Shown here piece by piece: positions 15,433 through 20,738 of a stretch of DNA of 20,738 nt (positions are counted from its first letter, which is position 1; each line of letters begins with the position of its first letter). Origin of the DNA: Acidobacteriota bacterium. GTDB taxonomy: Bacteria; Acidobacteriota; Thermoanaerobaculia; Multivoradales; JAHEKO01. Where the stretch lies: the NCBI GenBank assembly GCA_029863825.1, contig JAOTUP010000003.1:1-20738 (forward strand). The letters run 5' to 3'. The translations under genes were made by a program, and so were the position numbers. The notes under the pieces are model-generated. The model did no database searches. It was given only the letters and a program-made list of their open reading frames with translations, and was not told the origin of the DNA.

Positions 15433-17175
15433 GTGGTATATCCCGCCTCGAACACCGACCCTAGCCATCCGATCTTGAGCACGAACCGAGCACGATCAGT
15501 CGTTACCATCGCAGGATGTCTCACTTTCTGGTGCGGCGCGGCAATCGCCGAGTCCAATCGGATGGCCGGAGAGATCCGATTCGGCGATGCAGTGGCCAAA
15601 TGGGGTATCTCTTTTCGTCACCATCAAGGTGGAGCCGGCGACTTCTTCATGCCAGAAAGCATGGGTTCGGGAGCCGTCGTGTTCGACTACGATGGCGACG
15701 GTGATCAGGATGTGTTGCTGGTCGACGGAGCGGCGATGCCGGGCTATGAGGGAGAGCCGCCTCTCTCCCGGCTCTATCGCAATGACGCCTCAGCGCGGTT
15801 CGTGGATGTCAGCATCCACTCCGGCATCGACGTCAAGGGGTACGGCATGGGAGGCACCGCCGCGGATGTCGACCTCGACGGGGACCTTGACCTCTACGTG
15901 ACCGCCTGGGGCTCGAATCAGCTTTTCGAGAACCGGGATGGACGCTTCGTCGACGTCACCAGCCGCGCGGGTGTCGGAGGTGGTGAGGCGATGTGGTCGA
16001 CCTCGGCGGCCTTTGGCGATGTGGACGGCGATGCGTATCCGGATCTCTACGTGGCCAACTACGTGGACTTTTCGCTCGCCAAAAACCCGATCTGTGGTCA
16101 TAGGGAGCTTGGCCTGCGCTCGTACTGTCACCCTGATGTGTACGATGGGCAGCCTGACCGATTCTTTCGCAATCTCGGGGGCGGCGTTTTTGAGGATGCG
16201 ACAAGCAGCGCTGGCTTTGGCGACGCGAAGGGCAAGGGGTTGGGAGTGATCTTTGGCGACATCAATCGCGATGGCAGCGTCGACATCTACGTGGCCAACG
16301 ACATGACGGCAAATTACTTGTTCGAGAACCGTGGTGACGGCACCTTCGAAGAAACGGGGCTTTTCTCGGGGGTTGCGTTCAGCGACCAGGGGGCACCGGA
16401 GGCGGGGATGGGGGTCGATCTGGCCGACACTGACGGTGACGGGTTCGACGAGCTCATCGTGACTCACCTCGACATGCAATCCAATGCCCTTTACAGCAGC
16501 TCCGGAAGCGGTCTGTTCATGGATCGGCGGCACGAGGCGGCGCTGGCGAATCCGTCTCGTATGCAAGTGGGATTCGGGGTTGCCTTTGCAGATTTCGATT
16601 GCGACGCCGATGTAGATCTTGCCGTCGGCAATGGACATATCATTCACAACATCGATCAGTACGGTACAGGTTCCACCTACAAGCAGCGGAATCAGGTATT
16701 CCGCAACGACGGCACTGGACGGTTCGAGTTGGTCGAGGACGCGGGCTTCGAAGCAATTCATGCCAGCCGCGGCTTGGCGATTGGTGATCTCGACAGTGAC
16801 GGCGATCTGGACCTGGTCGTCAACAACCTGGACGAGGAGGCGGAGGTTTATGAGAACCTGACGTCTTCTTGCGCCGGCTGGCTGGCGGTGGATGCGGCAC
16901 CCGGAGTGCCGCCGCCTTTGGGAATCCGCGCCGAGCTGGTGACGACGAATCGACGACAGGTTCGCGAGATGCGGAGCGCGTCGTCGTACTTGTCACAGAA
17001 CGCGTCGACATTGCACTTTGCTCACCCGCCGGAAGACGCGGAGCTGCTGGTGGTATGGCCGGGCGGAAGGCGCCAGAGTTTTGCCGGGTTCCACTTCGGA
17101 CGGACTCTGCGCCTGTATCCGCGACCGCCCGCCGGCAGCTCGTCATCGGATCAGGTGGAAGCCGGCGACCGTTGA
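15433..17175 (+). CDS. Exported FG-GAP repeat protein with ASPIC/UnbV domain
   Basis: The frame codes for 580 residues from GTG 15433. Seven repeats carry a DxDxDGDxD-type calcium loop: DYDGDGDQD (from about residue 85), DVDLDGDLD, DVDGDAYPD, DINRDGSVD, DTDGDGFDE, DFDCDADVD and DLDSDGDLD (about 452). These are typical of integrin-like FG-GAP/VCBS beta-propellers. The C-terminal part (about 470-575) with LVVWPGGRRQSF fits the ASPIC/UnbV domain. The N-terminus holds a signal-like segment ending CGAAIA, so the protein is exported. TTG 15475 would give a cleaner signal peptide (MSTNRARSVVTIAGC...) than GTG 15433. Neither start has a good ribosome site at normal spacing, although GAAGAGG abuts 15433. 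The role is probably extracellular binding. The stop lies within the -35 box of the tRNA promoter. Confidence 0.9.
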   Translation: MVYPASNTDPSHPILSTNRARSVVTIAGCLTFWCGAAIAESNRMAGEIRFGDAVAKWGISFRHHQGGAGDFFMPESMGSGAVVFDYDGDGDQDVLLVDGAAMPGYEGEPPLSRLYRNDASARFVDVSIHSGIDVKGYGMGGTAADVDLDGDLDLYVTAWGSNQLFENRDGRFVDVTSRAGVGGGEAMWSTSAAFGDVDGDAYPDLYVANYVDFSLAKNPICGHRELGLRSYCHPDVYDGQPDRFFRNLGGGVFEDATSSAGFGDAKGKGLGVIFGDINRDGSVDIYVANDMTANYLFENRGDGTFEETGLFSGVAFSDQGAPEAGMGVDLADTDGDGFDELIVTHLDMQSNALYSSSGSGLFMDRRHEAALANPSRMQVGFGVAFADFDCDADVDLAVGNGHIIHNIDQYGTGSTYKQRNQVFRNDGTGRFELVEDAGFEAIHASRGLAIGDLDSDGDLDLVVNNLDEEAEVYENLTSSCAGWLAVDAAPGVPPPLGIRAELVTTNRRQVREMRSASSYLSQNASTLHFAHPPEDAELLVVWPGGRRQSFAGFHFGRTLRLYPRPPAGSSSSDQVEAGDR

Positions 17176-17201
17176 CACCCTCAGCCGGCCTCTGCTAGCG
17201 T
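17172..17201 (+). promoter_or_regulatory. Sigma-70 promoter for the tRNA-Val genes
   Basis: A perfect -35 TTGACA (17172-17177) is followed after 18 bases by TAGCGT (17196-17201), preceded by TG at 17193-17194, which makes an extended -10 (TGnTAnnnT). It lies about 40 bases before the first tRNA, the usual distance. The -35 box includes the TGA stop of the upstream gene (17173-17175). Confidence 0.7.
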
Positions 17202-17242
17202 CCTCTGTCCTCGATCGGATCGGTCGGGAGTGCGAATCGCAG

Positions 17243-17319
17243 AGGCCCGTAGCTCAGCTGGTTAGAGCGCTACGTTGACATCGTAGAGGTCAGCGGTTCG
17301 AGTCCGCTCGGGCCTACCA
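17243..17319 (+). tRNA. tRNA-Val (anticodon GAC)
   Basis: This is a complete 77-base cloverleaf with encoded CCA. The acceptor stem is AGGCCCG paired with CGGGCCT, the D-arm GCTC/GAGC, the anticodon stem CTACG/CGTAG with loop TTGACAT, the variable loop AGGTC, and the T-arm AGCGG/CCGCT with loop TTCGAGT. Anticodon GAC at 17277-17279 reads GUC and GUU valine codons. It shares its D-arm and T-arm exactly with the next tRNA. Confidence 0.97.
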
Positions 17320-17352
17320 GCACATTCAATCGGTCGCGGCAGGGGGAAACCG

Positions 17353-17429
17353 AGGCGCTTAGCTCAGCTGGTTAGAGCGCTACCTTCACACGGTAGAGGT
17401 CAGCGGTTCGAGTCCGCTAGCGCCTACCA
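17353..17429 (+). tRNA. tRNA-Val (anticodon CAC)
   Basis: This is a complete 77-base cloverleaf with encoded CCA. The acceptor stem is AGGCGCT paired with AGCGCCT, the anticodon stem CTACC/GGTAG with loop TTCACAC, and the T-arm AGCGG/CCGCT. Anticodon CAC at 17387-17389 reads GUG, a common valine codon in GC-rich genomes. It starts 33 bases after the first tRNA and is probably on the same transcript. Differences between the two tRNAs are confined to the acceptor stem and the anticodon arm. Confidence 0.97.
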
Positions 17430-17474
17430 CATCCCGCTCTCGGGTGTTTGAGTCCTCACCATCGCAACTGAGCC

Positions 17475-19409
17475 ATGCAGAGCCCAAGCAGAATCGTCCT
17501 GACGCTGCCTGATGGTTCGGCTCGCGAATGCGAGGCCGGTACAACAGCCCTTGACATCGCAGCCGCCATCGGCCCGCGTCTGGCAAAGGACGCCGTCGGC
17601 GCCGAGTTGAATGGTCGATTGGTGGATTTGCGTCAACCGCTCGACGCGGGTGGGGATTTCAGAATCATTACGACGCGAGACGAAGCGGCCGGTTCCTTCA
17701 TCCGTCACAGTGCGGAACACGTTCTGGCGGATGCGGTGAAGCGCCTGTGGCCGGAGGTCGAGATTGACGTCGGACGACGCGACCACTCCGAGAAGTTCCA
17801 GTACGATTTCAGGTTTCCGCGCCCGTTTACCTCCGAGGATCTCGAGCTGATCGAGGCGAAGATGCGCGAGATTCTAAGGGAGGACAGTGTTTTCGAACGT
17901 GTCGAGATCGATCGCGAGGCGGCGGCGGGGGTTTTCGCCGCGATGGGAGAAACGCTGAAAGTCGAGCGCCTGAAGGACATTCCGGTTGGGGACGAGATCA
18001 CTCTGTATCGGCATGGCGGCTTTACAGATTTATGCCGCGGGCCGCATGCCCAGCGAGCATCGCAGATCAAGGCGATCAAGCTTCTCGAAGCATCCGGAGT
18101 CTACTGGAAGGGTGACGAGTCGAGCGAGATGCTGCAGCGCATCTACGGAACGGCCTTTGCATCCCAGGACGAGCTCGATCGCTTCGCCGAGAATCTGGAG
18201 CTGGCTCGTCAGCGGGACCACCGGCGACTGGGAACCGAGCTGGATCTGTTCAGTTTCAACGAGCATGCCCCGGCAAGCCCGTTCTTTCATCCCAAAGGTG
18301 CATTTGTCTACAACGCTTTGATCGACTACGTGCGAGAGCGCAACCGTGACAACGAGTACCTCGAGGTTGTGACTCCGCAGATCCTCGACGTGGAGCTCTG
18401 GCGTACTTCAGGTCACTACGACAACTACCGCGAGGCGATGTACTTCGCAGAGGTTGATGAGCGGCAATTCGCTGTGAAGCCGATGAACTGTCCGACCCAT
18501 TGCTTGATCTACGCCAGTTCCTTGCGCTCCTACCGTGATCTGCCGATTCGCTATGCCGACTTCGGCCGTCTGCACCGATACGAGCGCAGCGGCGTGACCT
18601 CGGGCCTCGCACGAGTGCGGTCCTTTGCTCAGGACGACGCCCACGTCTTCTGCACTTCTGAGCAGGTCGAGGCGGAAGTTCTGAAAGCGGTTGCCAGCAT
18701 CCAGGAAATCTACGAGACTTTCGACTTTTCGGACGTTCTGATCGAGTTGTCGACACGACCGGAGAAGCGGTTGGGGACGGACGAGCTCTGGGACCGGGCG
18801 GAGGCGGCCCTCGCCGCGGCGCTGCGAACCGCGGGCATCGACTACGAGATCAAAGACGGCGACGGTGCGTTCTACGGGCCGAAGATCGACTTTCAGATCA
18901 AGGACGCGCTGGGTCGCCAGTGGCAGCTCGGCACGGTCCAGCTGGACTATCATTTGCCCCAGCGGTTCGAGCTCAGCTATATCGGTGTCGACGGCTCCGA
19001 GCACCGTCCGGTGATGATCCACCGCGCGATGTTGGGTTCAGTGGAGCGTTTCATGGGCATCCTGATCGAGCACACGGGGGGGGCGTTCCCAGTGTGGTTG
19101 GCTCCGATTCAGGCATTAGTGCTGCCTGTGTCCGAGAAATTCGCTGCCTACGGGACCGAGGTCCGGGACCGTCTGTGTCGCGCCGGCGTACGCTGCGAGC
19201 TCGACGATCGGAACGAAAAGCTGGGATATCGAATCCGTGAGGCTCAGGTGCGAAAAACCCCGTACATGCTGGTAGTGGGTGAGCGCGAACAAGAAGCGGG
19301 TGCAGTGGCTGTGCGGTTACGGAGCGGCGAGGATCTCGGCGCGCAACCGGTGCGCGAGGTAGCGACCCGGATCGTCGATCTCAGCGCCGGCAGGTCACGG
19401 GCACTGTGA
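17475..19409 (+). CDS. thrS: Threonyl-tRNA synthetase
   Basis: The enzyme charges tRNA-Thr with threonine and edits Ser-tRNA-Thr. The protein has 644 residues, the standard length. Residues 1-65 form the TGS domain. The editing domain follows with HSAEHVLADA and TDLCRGPH. The class II catalytic core holds the zinc ligands C339 (KPMNCPTHC), H390 (DDAHVFC) and H516 (MIHRAMLGS). Motif 2 reads RYADFGRLHRYERSG, and FYGPKIDFQI is part of the core. The C-terminal anticodon-binding domain contains LDDRNEKLGYRIREAQ. ATG 17475 lies 45 bases after the second tRNA and has only a weak ribosome site. The next gene is rpmI, not infC. Confidence 0.97.
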   Translation: MQSPSRIVLTLPDGSARECEAGTTALDIAAAIGPRLAKDAVGAELNGRLVDLRQPLDAGGDFRIITTRDEAAGSFIRHSAEHVLADAVKRLWPEVEIDVGRRDHSEKFQYDFRFPRPFTSEDLELIEAKMREILREDSVFERVEIDREAAAGVFAAMGETLKVERLKDIPVGDEITLYRHGGFTDLCRGPHAQRASQIKAIKLLEASGVYWKGDESSEMLQRIYGTAFASQDELDRFAENLELARQRDHRRLGTELDLFSFNEHAPASPFFHPKGAFVYNALIDYVRERNRDNEYLEVVTPQILDVELWRTSGHYDNYREAMYFAEVDERQFAVKPMNCPTHCLIYASSLRSYRDLPIRYADFGRLHRYERSGVTSGLARVRSFAQDDAHVFCTSEQVEAEVLKAVASIQEIYETFDFSDVLIELSTRPEKRLGTDELWDRAEAALAAALRTAGIDYEIKDGDGAFYGPKIDFQIKDALGRQWQLGTVQLDYHLPQRFELSYIGVDGSEHRPVMIHRAMLGSVERFMGILIEHTGGAFPVWLAPIQALVLPVSEKFAAYGTEVRDRLCRAGVRCELDDRNEKLGYRIREAQVRKTPYMLVVGEREQEAGAVAVRLRSGEDLGAQPVREVATRIVDLSAGRSRAL

Positions 19410-19506
19410 GTGAGAAAAAGTGGTAACATCTGCCGTTCGGATAGGCGGTACAGACCAGCTCAGCCGCGGCGGCACAAGCAACACTATTGAAGAGAGTAGA
19501 GCGAAA
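19410..19506 (+). other. thrS-rpmI spacer, lacking infC
   Basis: These 97 bases are too short for initiation factor IF-3 (about 170 residues) and encode nothing recognisable. They contain a weak extended -10-like element, TGGTAACAT (19421-19429), with no good -35, and a small palindrome GCCGCGGC further on. The spacer may carry the rpmI leader and an L20-responsive element, but I see no structure strong enough to call one. Confidence 0.4.
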
Positions 19507-19701
19507 ATGCCCAAACAGAAGACTCATAAGGGCGCCAAGAAGCGCTTCAAGATCAGCGGTGGCGGCAAGGTGCTGCGCCATCACTCGATGTGCTCGCACA
19601 TTCTCACCAAGAAAACGAGCAAGAGGAAGCGGCGGTTGCGTCGGCAGACAACTGCAGTAGGAAGTCTGGCGCGGGGCGTCAAGCGGCTGCTTCACGGATA
19701 G
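19507..19701 (+). CDS. rpmI: Large ribosomal subunit protein bL35
   Basis: This is a 64-residue, strongly basic protein. It begins MPKQKTHKGAKKRFKISGGGK and continues with HILTKKTSKRKRRLR, the typical bL35 pattern of a conserved KTHKGAKKRF start followed by the LTKK(T/S)xKRKR block. It is part of the 50S subunit. ATG 19507 is the family start. An in-frame extension to 19420 gives 29 residues without homology and is rejected. AGAGAG about 10 bases upstream is the likely ribosome site. It lies between thrS and rplT. Confidence 0.97.
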   Translation: MPKQKTHKGAKKRFKISGGGKVLRHHSMCSHILTKKTSKRKRRLRRQTTAVGSLARGVKRLLHG

Positions 19702-19724
19702 GTGTCGACATCAATCTGACCTTG

Positions 19725-19753
19725 CCGCAAGCGAGGTTACCGGCTTGTCGCGG
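19725..19753 (+). other. Bulged hairpin in the rpmI-rplT spacer
   Basis: CCGCAAGC (19725-19732) can pair with GCTT (19743-19746) and GCGG (19750-19753) with a 3-base bulge, giving an 8-bp interrupted stem. It lies 24 bases after the rpmI stop. L20 is known to bind bulged helices in its own mRNA in other bacteria, so this is a candidate autoregulatory element, by inference only. Confidence 0.3.
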
Positions 19754-19784
19754 AGGGAACCGTCCCGCCGGCCGGGTGAGATTT

Positions 19785-19801
19785 TCCGACTAGCGGTCGG
19801 A
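19785..19801 (+). other. Hairpin just before rplT
   Basis: TCCGAC (19785-19790) and GTCGGA (19796-19801) are perfect complements with a 5-base loop. The hairpin ends about 20 bases before the rplT start and 10 bases before its GAGG ribosome site (19812-19815). It could affect rplT translation. There is no T-run, so it is not a typical terminator. Confidence 0.4.
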
Positions 19802-19821
19802 GCACGGAAACGAGGTTCGAG

Positions 19822-20199
19822 ATGGCAAGGGTAAAACGCGGAAACAAGAAGACCAAGCGTCGCAAGAAGATACTGAAGGCGGCCAAGGGCTACTACGGAG
19901 CGAAGTCCAGAGCCCATCGCGTCGCCATGCAGGCGGTAGACCGGGCCGGGTCGTTCGCCTACCGTGATCGGCGACAACGAAAACGGGATTTCAGAAGTCT
20001 CTGGATCGTTCGCATCAATGCGGCGGCACGACTGAACGGTCTCTCCTACAACCGCCTGATTGGTGGTTTGAACAAGGCGGGATGCGAAGTTAACCGCAAG
20101 ATGCTGGCAGATATCGCGGTGCGTGACCCACAGGCGTTTGCCGAGTTCGCGAGTCTTGCCAAGGGCGGTTTCGAGCAACCGACCACAACCGAAAGCTGA
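19822..20199 (+). CDS. rplT: Large ribosomal subunit protein bL20
   Basis: This 125-residue basic protein binds 23S rRNA early in 50S assembly and is often an autoregulator of its own operon. The start MARVKRGNKKTKRRKKILKAAKGYYG and the later YRDRRQRKRDFRSLWIVRINAAARLNGLSYNRLI are family hallmarks. The polar C-terminus (GGFEQPTTTES) makes it slightly longer than the usual 117-120. GAGG (19812-19815) lies 6 bases before ATG 19822. It follows rpmI after an unusually long, structured 120-base spacer and precedes pheS by 2 bases. Confidence 0.97.
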   Translation: MARVKRGNKKTKRRKKILKAAKGYYGAKSRAHRVAMQAVDRAGSFAYRDRRQRKRDFRSLWIVRINAAARLNGLSYNRLIGGLNKAGCEVNRKMLADIAVRDPQAFAEFASLAKGGFEQPTTTES

Positions 20200-20201
20200 G
20201 C

Positions 20202-20738
20202 GTGACTTCCGACGGGGCGTCGCCGGCAGTTGCCGAAGCGCTTGCCGCGCGTCTGCGGGAGTTCGACGGGGAGTGCGCCGCGGTTGCCGGCCGCGGCGAC
20301 TGGGAAGCTCTGCGGGTGCGGTGGCTGGGCCGCAAGCGGGGCATTGTGCGCGAGCTTCTCAGCGGCATCCAGGACATCTCGCCTGCCGACCGCAGGGCCT
20401 ACGGCCAGGGCGTCAACCGGCTCAAGCAATCGGTCGAGAGAAGGCTGGCGGAGATAGATCGAGAGCTGGGCGTGCGGGAAAACGCCGAGATTCGGCGCTC
20501 GGCGGCGATAGATGTCACCCTCCCGGGACGCCGTCGGTCACTCGGAAGTACGCATCCGGTCAATCTGGTGACCCGAGACATCGCACGAATCTTCTTCGGT
20601 CTCGGGTACAGCGTCGCCGAAGGGGACGAGGTCGAAGACGATTTTCACAATTTCGAAGCCCTGAACTTCCCGCCGGACCATCCCGCTCGCGACGAGCAGG
20701 ATACGTTCTTCCTGGAGGACGGGCGACTGCTTCGGACG
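20202..20738 (+). CDS. pheS: Phenylalanyl-tRNA synthetase alpha subunit, N-terminal part
   Basis: PheS is the catalytic subunit of the alpha2-beta2 enzyme that charges tRNA-Phe. The visible 179 residues, of about 340-350, include the N-terminal coiled-coil tRNA-binding arm (about residues 5-90) and the start of the catalytic domain. Family motifs present are LPGRRRSLGSTHPVNLV, FFGLGYSVAEGDEVEDDFHNFEALN, and NFPPDHPARDEQDTFF. GTG 20202 is the only plausible start, 2 bases after the rplT stop. No strong ribosome site is seen, so translation is probably coupled to rplT. The gene runs off the right edge of the window. pheT would be expected after it. Confidence 0.95.
   Translation, partial: MTSDGASPAVAEALAARLREFDGECAAVAGRGDWEALRVRWLGRKRGIVRELLSGIQDISPADRRAYGQGVNRLKQSVERRLAEIDRELGVRENAEIRRSAAIDVTLPGRRRSLGSTHPVNLVTRDIARIFFGLGYSVAEGDEVEDDFHNFEALNFPPDHPARDEQDTFFLEDGRLLRT

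Noticed and set aside
15790..16761. 323-residue - strand frame inside the FG-GAP gene
   Set aside because: Its repeated valine/histidine/aspartate pattern is the reverse of the calcium-loop repeats, so it is a by-product.
17433..17450. CCCG-CTCT-CGGG hairpin followed by TGTTTG after the second tRNA, as a terminator
   Set aside because: The stem is only 4 bp and the T-tract is interrupted, too weak to call.

Overview
The window is GC-rich, gene-dense bacterial chromosome. All protein genes but one lie on the + strand, and most of the content is housekeeping. No mobile element, CRISPR array or phage gene is visible. The mix of genes suggests a Gram-negative bacterium, possibly Acidobacteriota (Thermoanaerobaculia or Holophagae-like). 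The pointers are accB-accC, an FG-GAP/ASPIC-UnbV exported protein, HEAT- and TPR-rich proteins, lipoproteins, and a thrS-rpmI-rplT-pheS cluster. The phylum is an inference from gene content and was not tested by alignment.

Layout. (1) 3-2059: the tail of a probable Roadblock/LC7 gene, then accB and accC, the biotin carrier and biotin carboxylase of acetyl-CoA carboxylase. (2) 2213-7714: six genes that overlap at every junction. They are a sodium-coupled NSS transporter, a 45-residue MetS-like small subunit, shikimate kinase (aroK), a calcineurin-like phosphoesterase, a HEAT-repeat/cyclophilin fusion, and a lipoprotein with a one-cysteine thioredoxin fold. (3) 7803-10054: tandem inverted repeats, an ECF sigma factor, a membrane zinc-finger anti-sigma factor, and a membrane protein with an exported bactofilin-like domain. 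(4) 10070-13750: a candidate promoter, a zinc-ribbon/TPR protein and prolyl-tRNA synthetase (proS). (5) 13800-15155, - strand: a CNNM/CorC-type transporter-like protein, convergent with proS across an inverted repeat. (6) 15433-17175: an exported FG-GAP/UnbV protein with seven calcium-loop repeats. (7) 17172-17429: a promoter and two tRNA-Val genes (GAC, CAC). (8) 17475-20738: thrS, rpmI, rplT and the start of pheS. infC, which usually sits between thrS and rpmI, is absent.

How the genes fit together. Translation is the main theme: two aminoacyl-tRNA synthetases plus a partial third, two tRNAs and two large-subunit proteins. A second theme is the cell envelope: the ECF module, two probable lipoproteins with folding or redox folds, the exported UnbV protein and the CorC-like protein. 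I found no clear new defence or mobile system. The most unusual items are the HEAT-cyclophilin lipoprotein paired with a one-cysteine thioredoxin lipoprotein, the paired inverted repeats before the sigma gene, the missing infC, and a long structured rpmI-rplT spacer.
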